Assembly: GCA_037389465.1 (NCBI GenBank)
Contig: JAZARR010000266.1
Location: forward strand, 372,001-436,000
Reading direction: 5' to 3'
From: Baylisascaris procyonis
Lineage: Eukaryota; Nematoda; Chromadorea; Rhabditida; Ascarididae
DNA length: 64,000 bases
Shown: positions 1-10,521 of the stretch, piece by piece
How the letters are laid out: each line of letters starts with the position of its first letter
How positions within the stretch are numbered: position 1 is the first letter of the stretch
Notes under the pieces: model-generated
Seen by the model: the letters and a program-made list of their open reading frames with translations, nothing else
Told to the model about the DNA's origin: nothing
Databases searched by the model: none
Program-made: the position numbers and the translations under genes

Positions 1-7
1 CTATCAT

Positions 8-94
8 TCTTATCATGCGTTATCACCGAAAAGTGAATATGAAGCTGAACGGAGATTGTCATATGCAGTGCACATCTTACTTCCCAATTCATAA
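8..94 (+). repeat. Direct repeat, copy 1
   Basis: Shares blocks with 726-815, including GTGAATATGAA, GATTGTCATATGCA and CCAATTC, in the same order and orientation. The copies differ by indels that are not multiples of three, so this is non-coding duplication rather than a duplicated exon. Confidence 0.7.
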
Positions 95-725
95 GCCCCC
101 GGGTTTATGGTACCCACAGTTTTCAAGACGGATGTACTTTCAAGAGGAACTAGGAGGGGCATGTGTTTGAGAATGATAAGTGAGTGACGTGTGTTTATGG
201 AGCTTTTAATGCGGTTGAAGCTTTGCCGCATCACAAATTCGCTGACAATTTTGCGAACCCCCTTTACTGTTGTGTGCATAAGAATTCACTATGTGGTAGT
301 TTTATGCCATCGTTTACGTTCAAGGGACGGTTGATAGCATCTGCATCATTCCAAAAATAGCGTTCTTTAGAGTTGGCTTAAATGAGGTTAGGGACTTTTA
401 AACGAGAAATACGATATGTTGATAGGGACGACGAGCTTTAACCAACGGTAAATTTTAACTTTTGTAGGTTCTTGCTTGAAGAATAAGAGCCCCACTCAAT
501 AATTACTTTTTACTTGTCGAACAAACTATATTTTGAAATATTAGCACCTGGTAGAGTTCTTTGCATATTCAGAAATAAGATTGAAATAGCTATTATCTTT
601 GGGAGGCGAAAGGCAGCATGCGAAAACACGTTCATCGCAATTGTGTTTGCATCAAACTTGACGCATGTATAGACGTGCATAGCATATTCAGCTTAAAACA
701 ACCACCAGGTCATCCGTACTTATTG

Positions 726-815
726 CTTTTATCATCATTTATCACTGAAAGGTTGTGAATATGAACCTGAACCGATTGTCATATGCAACGCATATCGTAT
801 TTACCAATTCGTTAA
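726..815 (+). repeat. Direct repeat, copy 2
   Basis: Second copy of the element at 8-94, about 710 bp downstream, in the same orientation and inside the flotillin intron. Confidence 0.7.
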
Positions 816-909
816 CATACTTATACTCGAGGAGCATATCCATCAGTACACTTTCGTGGTTTTGCTTTATTTGTTCTCTATAGTAAATTGTAGTTCGCTT
901 CGATTTCAG

Positions 910-1562
910 GTGCTTGATATAATGCAACGCGTTCCACAATTAGTGTCTGGAATGACGGGCGTCGATATCTTCAAGGTCACTTTCACTATCCATAAATCGT
1001 TTCTTTCGTCGACAATAAACTGTTTGAAGGTTTTCTTCTCTTAGGAACTGCATTCTTTAAACTTTGCCCAAAGAATTCTGCAGAAATCTTCATTCATAAT
1101 AAAAGAGGGACATTAGCATTATACCTGTTTTTTCTATTCTGCACTTTGCAGTAGATACGACGTGGTGGGTTCTCTGTGAATACGAGATGTCATATGTCAG
1201 TGGTTATTTATCCTAGAGAACTCCGTATGAGCTCATCAAAATGAGCCCTAGGAAGTAACATTTTAATTTATTTTTCTTTGTTATCGTATGGTTTCGGGAA
1301 GAGGCCATAGGATTATGAGTTTGAAATGATGCAGCGATGGAGTTTTTTGACGACGACAGTAGCAATTGTAATCTCATCCTTTATAAGGCGATCTCTTCAC
1401 TTTGCGATACATCCACTAAAGAGTGATTGGGATTTATTATTCCCCAATTCCGTCATTTTCTCCCCACTGAGAGTTAGTTTTCCTTCCATTTTATATTTAT
1501 TTCAGGCAGCACGCGAGAAGGACTCCGATATATCCATTCGCAGTTCCATTCCACAGTCTTAA
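910..1562 (+). CDS. Flotillin-1-like protein, C-terminal end (5' part outside window)
   Basis: Flotillins are SPFH-domain scaffold proteins on the cytoplasmic face of membrane microdomains. Only the 3' end is here. Exon 910-975 follows TTTCAG, is flanked by a GTCACT donor, is open in phase 0 and encodes VLDIMQRVPQLVSGMTGVDI plus FK. This aligns without gaps to the extreme C-terminal segment of animal flotillin-1, where vertebrates have VLDILTRLPESVERLTGVSI; the pattern VLDI..R.P..V...TGV.I is a recognisable signature of that end. A likely last exon, 1506-1562, follows TTATTTCAG, stays in phase and encodes AAREKDSDISIRSSIPQS then TAA. Its sequence is not conserved, so that exon is less certain. 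Another acceptor at about 1150 would place a TAG immediately after the first exon. The N-terminal SPFH domain and coiled coil must lie left of position 1. The 22-residue match, rather than full-length homology, is the basis of the call. Confidence 0.72.
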
Positions 1563-1590
1563 ACGCTTTTCGCTGTGAACGCTTGCACGT

Positions 1591-1641
1591 AGACACAACA
1601 CACAGACACAGACACACACAGACACACACGCACGCAGACAC
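1591..1641 (+). repeat. CA/GACA microsatellite
   Basis: Irregular run of ACACAGACACAGACACACAC-type units directly after the putative flotillin stop codon, so probably in its 3' UTR. Confidence 0.85.
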
Positions 1642-1827
1642 TGTGAAGGTTTCTCTCCCAGCTGTGTCAGTTGCAACGTTATCGCATATTACCGTTACAT
1701 CATCGAATGCAGAAACTCCTTGTTTTGTGTTTTATGTTGAGAAGGGTCCACCCCCCTCTACGCTTACGTTTAATTAAATGTGGATCACACCTTTGGTGTG
1801 CCCAATTTTTCCGCTTTGTTCCCATCT

Positions 1828-1880
1828 GCTCTCTCTCTCTTTCCCTTTCTTTTTCCCCTCTCTCTCTCCTCTCTCTTATC
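1828..1880 (+). repeat. CT-rich low-complexity tract
   Basis: Pyrimidine run made mostly of CTCTCT interrupted by TTTCCC; it produces spurious ORFs on both strands. Confidence 0.85.
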
Positions 1881-3994
1881 CACATACTACATACCATTTA
1901 GATATTTAAGAAATATTGTATTCTTTGATTTTATTAGCCAAGTTTTCCACGTTCCAATGTATGTTGATGTGCCAACTAAAGAAATGGATATTGCTGCTAG
2001 TTTTTGATTATCATCATTCGCATCGATGATGTATATGTGCTGATAACATTTTATCACTAAGATGGTGTTGTTTCAGTGATATCAGTCTGCATACAGCGAA
2101 GGTGAAAGGGCAAAGGTTTTGTGGAATGTAATCACATTTATAAATCCATATGTTCTCTAGAGATGCACTTTTACAAGTTTTATGTAGGTAGTTGATGTCT
2201 GATTGCAGGCTGGTGGCCCTCTCTTTATATTGATCTTCATTGTAAATATTCTACTTTATTATTTATTGACGTTATTAATATTGCTTGGTGTTTTGAGTTT
2301 TGAAAAGAACTTACTTGCAACGGCTATATGATTAGTTAATGCCTATTGTCTTTCCCGAATTTTCCATCAATGTTTTTTCTCTTTTTCCTTTCTTTATGTT
2401 TTTTCTCTTTTCCGTTTTTTCCTTTCTAATAATTATATTCTTATTTTTTTCCTGTAGTTTCTTTATTTTTTTTTTGCCTTCTCTAACAATGTCTTTTAAT
2501 AATTGAATATTTCATTAATTGAATATTTTTCTTCCTTAATCTTTTTTTGTGTATTCTTATGTGATAGCTATCCTTCTCGATATTTCGGTATGAACTCCTA
2601 GTATTTGAAAAAATCATTTTCGGAGGAATGCTTGATTGCAGTTAGAAAATATATCGTTTTATTACTTAAAACGCGCTATGCTGGGAAGATAAGCTTTGAA
2701 CAATTAAGTGTGAAGCATTTAACGACGGATATAATCGAAAAAGTCACGCTGCAAATCTCATTCGAATTCACCAATTCCCCGACCTCTCTGATTTGCACTG
2801 GAGGACTGCCGTATACTCCTTATCCAATTCGAGTTGTGCGCCCACATAATCTTTTTTGTCATCAGGCAAATTATTCTTTGAGTTTTTGCTTTTTCATTTA
2901 ATTTGTCGTACAGAATAAAACTTTTCTTATTATTGAATTGTGCCTCTTTGGATTAGAGAAACACCGAACAGTGGCTGTTTCAATTCAGCAGTTTATGCTT
3001 TATCGTTATTACCGTATTATCTGTCATAAGGATTATTTTTTCAATGCTTCTCTGCCAGCTATTCATTATTACCTCTTCCAGCATAAACTTTGCGATCACC
3101 GCAATCACGAAGATTAGAACAACTCATTTCATCGTAGTAGATCACTCATTAACAAATACGATGCGATTTGTACATAAATTTCTTTTCACGTTGATTGGAT
3201 AATAATGGAAAATAAAGAATAGTATCTCAAGCGAAAACATCAAGAATAAGGATGGAGACATCGAAATACATAACGTTGAGCTGAGAAAAGCAGCTCGATG
3301 ATCCATTTCAATGGTAAATGTTTTTTTTTTTGCAGTAATAAAGGAGGTTTCGCTGAGGTTTATTTGAACTGGATATTGTTGAATATAATAAGTGCAAAGT
3401 GATGATTTCTTTAATTTCAGCTATCTAAAACACCTTTTCCAACTCTTGAAATGAAAACCTTTACTAGACGTTATTTCGCTTGAATGTTGATCAATTGAAT
3501 TTGATTCATGAGTACGGCTAACGTGATAGGAGGGAGTGATGAGAAGGCAAGATTCGAAATAAGAAAGATACCCTCCTCTCCTTTTCTCTTATATCTGCAA
3601 TCCTATAGTATGAACGATAGGTTGGTTCCCTCCTTCCTTTTAATCTCGCAAATTCCCAACTAAAGGTGAAGTGAAAGTTTCAAATTTCATATGCCAAAGT
3701 TGAATATATTGCTCAGAAGTGCACATTCTTAGCGGTGCGTTTTGCGCCTCTGAAGCAGTGTATTGATGGGTTCTAAGATATAAGACAAGCGTGCATGGTA
3801 GTGACATTAGACTCGATGAAAGCACTCGCAGTATTGCCTTTAGAAGTGCTCTTCAAAGGACATACGTTTTCATTTAGTACGCAGGTGGAAAGGATAAACG
3901 AAGAGAACGAGGGTCTTAAATTGATCTAGTTGTGCTAACTGCTACTAGCTATCAAAGCATTCTTCAAAAGGCTGCTTCGATGATACGCTTTCAG

Positions 3995-4203
3995 CACTTT
4001 TGTCTGATCTTTCATTGAGGCGTTCGTGTAAGAGAGTGGAAGGACACGGGGCTCTGCAGGAGGTCGTTTTCGAACTGAGCGACAGTGATTTGATAGAGGG
4101 GGGAGGTTTTAGGAGGATGTCACTCTTTCATTTGAGTAAGAAGGAGGAGTGGTCTCTCCTGTTGAATGATGTGAAGGAGGATATTCTTCAACGTTTTTCA
4201 TGG
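3995..4203 (+). CDS. Unrecognised exon candidate upstream of UQCC1
   Basis: Open reading frame bounded by a good acceptor (CGCTTTCAG) and a GTAGAA donor, encoding a charged 69-residue segment that includes ALQEVVFELSDSDLIEGGGF and LLLNDVKEDILQRFSW. It ends in phase 0. If joined to the acceptor at 4305/4306 through a 102-nt intron, it would continue as GGYLDVEIYSKDG and stop at 4345-4347. No family is recognised and no upstream exon was found. It may be the tail of an unknown gene, or chance. The same acceptor is needed for the UQCC1 5' end, so the two models compete or overlap. Confidence 0.22.
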
Positions 4204-4300
4204 GTAGAATGCAATGTGAAATTTCTCTTTCAGTGCTAGCAGCTGTCGCTTCACCGAAAAGTTGTTTGCTTATTCTGTATCGGCTGTAACCTTCTTTATT

Positions 4301-4318
4301 TTCAGGGGGGCTATCTCG
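4301..4318 (+). promoter_or_regulatory. Probable spliced-leader (trans-splice) acceptor before UQCC1
   Basis: TTTATTTTCAG ends at 4305, followed by only 13 nt of leader before the ATG at 4319. A strong 3' splice site with no 5' exon close to a start codon is typical of nematode SL trans-splicing. It could instead be an ordinary acceptor for an upstream exon (see 3995-4203). Confidence 0.5.
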
Positions 4319-4506
4319 ATGTTGAGATCTATAGTAAGGATGGTTGATGTGACGGGAGGTGGTGTGTTATCATCTGGCGTCTATCTGAAGCATTGTGTTT
4401 TGTCATGTTCTTCTTGTGCACCCTTCACGCGATCCATGCTATCCACTTTTCCGGTTAGACCTCTTCGCACTTATTTCTCCACCTCCTCGCCTTCCATCTC
4501 ACTCCT
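4319..4506 (+). CDS. uqcc-1: UQCC1 exon 1 (mitochondrial presequence)
   Basis: Starts at the ATG closest to the 4305 acceptor (MLRSIVRMV...) and ends at CT/GTAAAAG, phase 2. The leftover CT joins the first G of exon 2 (4890) to give Leu and keeps the frame open into the conserved region. The composition is basic and Ser/Thr-rich, with RTYFSTSS near the end, suggesting matrix targeting. Translation could instead start at the ATG at 4894 in exon 2, giving a shorter protein without this presequence. Confidence 0.6.
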
Positions 4507-7500
4507 GTAAAAGCAGCTGTGCGTATGCATTTAGAAAGGATATAGTGTATGCGTGGATCGTATTACGGCATAGAGGTTGTAAAGCTATATAACTACTTTA
4601 GTTTTTTTCTGCGTGCTCAGAAGCCAGTTACATGTTATATTTGAATTACGTTTTATGTTTGGAGTAGATTTTAATCGTATTCGATGATCTACTGCTTGAA
4701 CGCTTCTTAGATTCAGATACTTTGCTTGACGCGCATCAAGTTCTAAAACGTCATCACCTCACCCTTATCACAGTGGAATGTAAAACAAGCTCACCTGACT
4801 CTAAAAATCAAGAACGAAGCACTGTTTACTTCGTCAATTCTTCATATGCTTTTGATGTCACATTCAGCCGAAGATTGATACGGCATTAGGTACATGAAAA
4901 AGCATGCTTTTCCTGAATCAGTTGGACGGAAATTGCAGCGATTGGCTACGAAGGAAGTTGTCCGACCCGAGTTGTTGGACGAGCGAGTCAATGCGATTCT
5001 CGCTCAACCGCCTAGTCGTCTACCACGCGCCATTCAGCGTTTGATAGCACTCCTCAAAGCAAAGATGGGTTCCCGCTCTGGCATCGATCCCGAACTGAAA
5101 ATTGTCAGTGAAATTCGTTTTGTTTCTAAGCTCATATTTCTCTTGCTTACTAATGCCTTTCGATCTTAGCTCAGTTTGTTTTAACTATTAGTTACATCCG
5201 GCTTGGTCATCCTAGAGGTATATATCCTTGAACACCGCATTATCAGATAACGATATTATGGTCGTTGTTCTGTTGAAGTTTATGGTCATTATATAACATC
5301 TATCGATTTGATTTTCTTAAAAAATGTTTTTGTTCCTAACACTGATTGGAAGTTGGCTTCAAGACGTTGATCGTAATGTCTATGAATAGCTGACCTAGCA
5401 ACTTCTAAAAAGTTATAGACATTCAAAGATGCGCAGTCGGGTTCATTTGAAATATGAGGACAATATTTTGATAATTTTGAAAACGATTAATCATTTAAGT
5501 GAAATGCAAAAAGCGCATATCATGTCAGCTCGTTTGGCACGCTTCTCCGTTTTTCATTGCTTTCCATCTGTTTAAGTTTATTGAAATGAGCGAAAATATG
5601 TTCGCATTGGCACAACTTTGGTTGTATTGGTATTTCCACCGATAATCTGTCCGTTCGATTGAATATTAGCTTCAAGAATGCTGAGGATAATGAGGAAAGA
5701 ATTCATTGATGCTTTTTGCATCGCTCATTTCTTTTGTGTTTCTGATTTGATGTAAAACTTATGATGAAAACGTCTTAAAGAGTCCTTATCAAATGAAAGG
5801 AGGCGACATGTCTTTGTAACGGATTCTATTCGTAGGGGACGTATCTTCGTGAGGGATTCCATTCAGATGGGACATATCTTCGCGGACGTCTTCATGCGGA
5901 GGGAACAAGCTATTTGAAAAATGCGATTGAAAATTGATGGAATTTGATGGGATCAGTGTTGCGAGCAGTTGCATAAACGATTTCAGCACTGCCTATCGCT
6001 TATATATTTTCAGTTATTGGATCGTGCATCGGCTCAGTTGTACTATGATTGTGCGAACAACTATCCATACATCAAACTATGTGAAGGTATTGCTGGTGTT
6101 TTATGAAATTCATCCGGTGCAGCCGTATGAGCGTTTTTCTGCTTTTGTTATCTCTGGGGAGGTCCATGGAATACTATACTAATAGTATTGGGCGGACGGA
6201 GTGGAATGCTTTGCCCAGTGTGCGTCTACGCAAACACGCTCACCCCTTTCCTTCGTCATTGCTTTATGCAATATGACATCTCCCACCTTTCAGTATCAAC
6301 TGTGTTACGCACTTCAACCAATTGAACGTTCATCTCCAATTTTTGTGATGTCCAGATTGGAAATGCGTCCAAGTCGAGATTGGGCTAACTGGCAAAGCAG
6401 CCATCATTTCTGCTCACTGGCATTTTGCGAGAGCCCAAAAATAGCCACCACTTTTTGACAAATACCGATGAAGCATCACCTGGCTAGCGCTGTTGTTTAG
6501 TACTTCATAGAGGAAGCCTATGCTTACAGTGCCGCATCAACATTACTTATACAGGAACGGACAGGAAAGATGTCAGCGGTGATGTATAAATGCAGAAGAT
6601 ATAAGAAAAGGCTAAATATGTGCAGAAACATGTAGCAACTTGTTTGCTAAGTGATGTAACTGAAGGTGAAACACAAAATGTGATGTTCTCCACGCATATA
6701 TCGTTGTTTATGGGTCACAGCGGGCAATGTGTTTGTGTCATTTTATTTCCTGCTGGCCTCTAATTGCTTTTTCTTGCTCTTTTGTGCCTCGTCTCAATCT
6801 TAGGATTCTTCACTGTTGTAGATGAAGAAATGACGAAGTTCAAATACCGTTATCGAAATCATAATTCATAATACCTGCCAGAAAGCGAGATCTTTTGTTT
6901 GGATTTAATGCATCGTCAAAAGTTTTTCCATCGAAATAGGCAAGTTTTCAGAATAGTTGTTTATGCGACAGCTTCATTATCACATAAGGTGGAGTTTGAC
7001 AATTAATTGATATTGGGGGAGCGAATTGTTTTTTGTTCAATAAGTGAACTTTTTTGTAAGCTGTGATTAGTTTTGCTACGTATTTGCGGTGTTATGGAGT
7101 ACCGCTTTTCCATGTTTCCACTCCGTTTATTAAAAATTAGGAAGTTAGCATCAGCCGTTCATTTGTTCGACTTATCGATGTAACTGAAATATGAAGAACA
7201 TTTGTGCTTGTATTGGGCTGGCTATAGTTATAAAGGGAAGAAATGTCCAATCTACTTCCAGTTTCACATCGTCGAACTTCCTGTGCTTCTTGATTCCCTT
7301 CCCTTAAATACCTTATGATTTACCGTAGACTTATTGTGATAAAGACCGTGTAGTCGGGTTTCGACGTGCCCTCTAACACTGCATTGAACGAATCAGTTGA
7401 TCGTTGCTTTGCTGCCTCAAGTTGGTCTTAAATTGTCAGATTTCTCCATTCTTATATTTTTCTCTGTCTAATCTGCCACGAATTTCGACCTCCTATTCTT

Positions 7501-10500
7501 CGTTTTTTTCAGCATTTGGACTTCCCGATTACGTTTCTACATGGTTCAAATTGACTCTGATGCATATTTGGTAAGTTGGCGTATAAAGTTGCTTTTCTTT
7601 ATACGGTCATTGAGTATATTCGTCGAGCACTAAGTGTAGAAACATCTAAATGCTTTTGAAGCATAAGAACTCATAAATGCACACGTATCGTTTTCGTTTA
7701 TAACTGCATTCCATTAGCGCATCTTTTGTAACTGATGCAATGTTTGAGGCGAATGCCGATTTGTAATTGCTAAGGTGCGTATTTCATGAGTTCCTTGGCT
7801 GCCAACATGAACCTTTATGGTCTTTTCCTCTTGATTCCTTTTTTAATCATTTCAGCTTCCCCTCTACCCTACCGCTTTTTATCCGCATAGCTTTTCACTT
7901 AAGGAAAGAAACCATCACTGAATTGTTGAATATTTCGTTGAATCGAGGTGTTTTGAGGATGGTTCTTATGCGTTTGCATGTTTCATTGGAAGCAGAGGCG
8001 TATCTGCGTCTACGAAGTGGTCTTCTTGCAACGATGTGGCTGGATGTCGATAAAAGATTGGAGATTATAGGTGTATGTGGTTTTTGCTTTATTACTTAGT
8101 AGCCGTCAATGGCGATGCTTTCAATTGGTCATTTAAAATATACAATGTCGTTCTTATATCACACGCTACGGATTCACAGTACTAGAAATGAATGTGTTTA
8201 TTTTTCTTCTCATCATTTTCCCTTCCAATCTTCCTCTGCTTTTTCTCCTTCAGACATTATTGGCTCTTTGTGAGATGAGGCAATATTGTATTGGATGTTA
8301 TTTTTATCGCTAAACACGTGTTCGAGAACTATGTGCGTTCACTTGTATAAATACAGGTTCTATCAAAGCCATATGGTATTACTATAAATACACGTGATCG
8401 GCAAAAAAATGAGTGAAAGGCATATGTCTTATTCCCGCTGAATGTTTCTCACGGTCAGAGTTCAATTATTATGTTGCCATTGTAGTTGTTAGCAAAAAAC
8501 GTTATGTTTTGGGCTGATGCAATAGCGAAGTTTGAATACAAAAAATATTCGAAGCTGTTTATTCATTTAAGAATTTTGTTTTCTCGTTTTAAAAGCAAAA
8601 TGCTCTCTCATTTTGTTGCGTTCATCTTGAAAGGTTATCAATTTGCTACCGAAAAGTTGTGATTAATTTTTTAGGAAGAAATAAAGCAGACTCTAACTTC
8701 ACATGGTGATATGAAGCGTATGCATGGATTGCATCTTCAAACCCTATTGGAATACGACGAGGTATCTACAAACCATTGCTTCTTTGAAATATTTTTGAGT
8801 CGCTTTTTGTAGGGAGTACTGAGTGGAGTTGTGTCTTTATTTTATGTGCAAAGGTGGGAGCGTGTCTTTGGAGTAGAGGATGAGATAAAGCAAGGTTGAT
8901 TGTTATGGTAGTTTCTGATCGACATCTGCCGTCTATTCCATTGGTATCTGGCATCAAGAACGCAGTATGAATTTTCATTTTTATGAATTAAATAGTGCAC
9001 AGCGGTTGCTCTTCACGATTCGTTGAAAGAGCGTCAGATGAATGAAGATAGCCCATTGTAAAGGTCATTCAGGTTTGGAGTAGTTTTCAGTTTTGATATC
9101 ATCGAGTAATAAACTGGCCACATTTGAGAAACCGCCGTCAGCGGCTAGGGTCTTCCTGATCGTGGATTATTTCCTCTAACCGATCATCGGCGATAGCGAC
9201 CGTTTGAAATTTCGATAAGTCAGACATCAAGGTGAACGCGCTAACAGTTTGGTGTTGTTATACAGCTATTTTGAAATTTTGAAGTGCTGAACTCATTTCC
9301 TTTAGGGTTTTCTCTCTGACGATACTGTTTTGGCTGGTGCAATCTGGCGATGTTTATATTTGCAGAGGACGTGTGATCCAATTCATGTCAATAGGGTCAT
9401 CCTTTATATGCGATCGACGGTCAGTCGTTAATTTTTTACTCATTTGGCAAACAGATATCTGAGTTCATTCATCGCTATTACGTTTCAGTGATGTCGAAGA
9501 TATTTTCACGCTCAAAATTGGTTTAGTGAATAAAGTTGTGATGTGATCTGAAAGTAATGTATGCCAATGAAATTTGCGCAGAGAATTATGACTGTTAAGA
9601 GAGCATTTGTTGTCTTATTTGAAATACCGACCCCGATAAGTGCTGATGATTAGAAATGAGGACAGATGAGAACCAATATTTGCAATACTGTTTGTGGCTT
9701 CAAGTTTGTGTGCGCTGTTATTTCGCAGTTCATACTAATAAAAAGAGGTCGCTTTAATTTCTTCTTCTCTTCTCTCCTTCCTTCCTCTCCCACCTCTCAT
9801 TCCGACTCCCGCCATCGTCGTTTTTCGTTTTAGTTATGTGTAATTTTGTCCTGCACGTGCCAGTTTGCTCAGATTGGCGCGAGGCATTTGTGTGACAATG
9901 GGAGGGAGATGCAATTCCCTTCAGTGGATTTTTGTCTGCTTTCACTTCCTTATAATCAACTTTTACTGAAAATGGGTTGTTTCCAGCGTCTACGTTTCTA
10001 AAAGAATTGATTTTTTAAATAGAATATAGGGCTTCCCGGTTTTCTTTATTTATCAGATATCATTTATGTATTTCATTTATCTATAGTTTATTGTGAATAT
10101 TTTGCTAGATCGCATAGTGCGCTGCTGATCGAAATTGCCACTGAAAGGCTCACAACGGATGAGAGGATAAAGGCTCTAATCTTCTGCGTAGAGGAATGAA
10201 AACGTGCGCCGCACAAACTGACTTTTCAAATCATCCTGCTTAGCACTGTTCTTTTCAAAAGCATAATTTTCTCAAAGCGACTGAATGTTTGCTCCTTGAA
10301 ATCAAATGCTGGGGGAAAAGTTAAACTATAAGGGGGGGGGTTCTACTTGAGATTTTAAGGTAATTCGACGTTATGTTCGTATTCAGGTTGCCTACTTGGA
10401 TACTCTCGATTTGAACGATATTCTGGTGGATGGAATAAAGGAATGGAAAACCGTAAAACCGACGATAGGTGAAGTGAGAAGTGAGCGGAAGCAAAAAGAA

Positions 10501-10521
10501 TCAGTTGTCGGGTCTATATGA
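4319..10521 (+). CDS. uqcc-1: UQCC1/Cbp3-like ubiquinol-cytochrome c reductase assembly chaperone (eight exons, 327 aa)
   Basis: Mitochondrial chaperone that, with its partner UQCC2/Cbp6, binds newly made cytochrome b and starts complex III assembly. Exons: 4319-4506, 4890-5103, 6014-6086, 7513-7570, 7958-8072, 8675-8761, 9306-9419 and 10387-10521 (TGA). All phases join cleanly. Residues 1-62 are a mitochondrial-type presequence, rich in R and S with few acids and ending near RPLRTYFSTSS. The ubiquinol-cytochrome c chaperone domain spans about 105-300. Its hallmarks are GLPDYVSTWFKLTLMHIW followed by MVLMRL (vertebrate UQCC1 has MPDTFNSWFLITLLHVWMCL), YDEGFLSDDTVLAGAIWR across an exon junction (vertebrate YDEGILSDDHGLAAALWR), and VAYLDTLDLNDILVDGIKEW near the end (vertebrate IQYLDSMNGEDLLL). 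Human UQCC1 is 299 aa, so the length fits. Weak points are exon 1, supported by phase and presequence character only, and the acceptor of exon 5. No canonical AATAAA lies within 250 bp after the stop. Confidence 0.88.
5510..5560 (+). repeat. Dispersed repeat family 2, copy 1
   Basis: AAAGCGCATATCATGTCAGC followed by a CGTTTGGCACGC-like block and CTTCTCCG. Clearly related to 20240-20290 and 35118-35165 in the same orientation. Confidence 0.65.
5805..5885 (+). repeat. 33-bp minisatellite, about 2.4 copies
   Basis: Units begin GACATGTCTT, GACGTATCTT and GACATATCTT and share GGATTCYATTC in the middle. The 33-nt period leaves one - strand frame open as an 11-residue repeat, which explains an ORF there. 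It lies in UQCC1 intron 2. Confidence 0.8.
6087..7512 (+). other. UQCC1 intron 3
   Basis: GTATTG donor and GTTTTTTTCAG acceptor. An ORF after a TTTCAG at about 6296 is out of phase with both flanking exons. Nothing else is recognised. Confidence 0.75.
7571..7957 (+). other. UQCC1 intron 4, with a competing in-frame acceptor
   Basis: GTAAGT donor at 7571. Family alignment puts the acceptor at TTTTGAG (7957), so that the conserved Trp codon is completed and MVLMRL follows directly. A much stronger TTTCAG at 7851-7855 lies 102 nt upstream, and the stretch between is fully open in the same phase. Using it would insert 34 residues and replace the Trp with Cys. Confidence 0.6.
8073..8674 (+). other. 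UQCC1 intron 5
   Basis: GTATGT donor, TTTTTTAG acceptor, phase 0. No other feature seen. Confidence 0.8.
8762..9305 (+). other. UQCC1 intron 6
   Basis: GTATCT donor, TTTCCTTTAG acceptor, phase 0; it falls inside the conserved YDE/GFLSDD motif. No other feature seen. Confidence 0.8.
9420..10386 (+). other. UQCC1 intron 7
   Basis: GTCAGT donor and GTATTCAG acceptor, phase 0. Contains a run of nine G near 10332. A - strand ORF at 9754-9945 has no support. Confidence 0.8.

Larger units (their letters stand above)
1..909 (+). other. Intron of the flotillin-like gene (partial)
   Basis: No flotillin exon could be found here: the region encoding the flotillin coiled coil and the segment just before VLDI is absent, so this is read as the 3' part of a long intron. 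It contains two diverged copies of a repeat of about 90 bp (8-94 and 726-815). Short ORFs across it are not supported. Confidence 0.5.
1563..4305. other. Intergenic stretch between the flotillin-like gene and UQCC1
   Basis: Holds a CA/GACA microsatellite (1591-1641), a CT-rich tract (1828-1880) and T-rich low-complexity DNA (about 2340-2570). An AATAAA at 2914-2919 could be the flotillin polyadenylation signal or belong to an unrecognised ORF (2605-2901, no ATG start, ends 13 nt before the signal). An exon candidate at 3995-4203 is listed separately. No other gene is supported. Confidence 0.5.
5104..6013 (+). other. UQCC1 intron 2
   Basis: GTCAGT donor, TATATTTTCAG acceptor. Contains a relic of a dispersed repeat (5510-5560) and a 33-bp minisatellite (5805-5885). 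Confidence 0.8.

Noticed and set aside
6297..6458. Open frame after TTTCAG inside UQCC1 intron 3
   Set aside because: Phase 0 only, while the flanking exons need phase 1; no similarity to the chaperone family.
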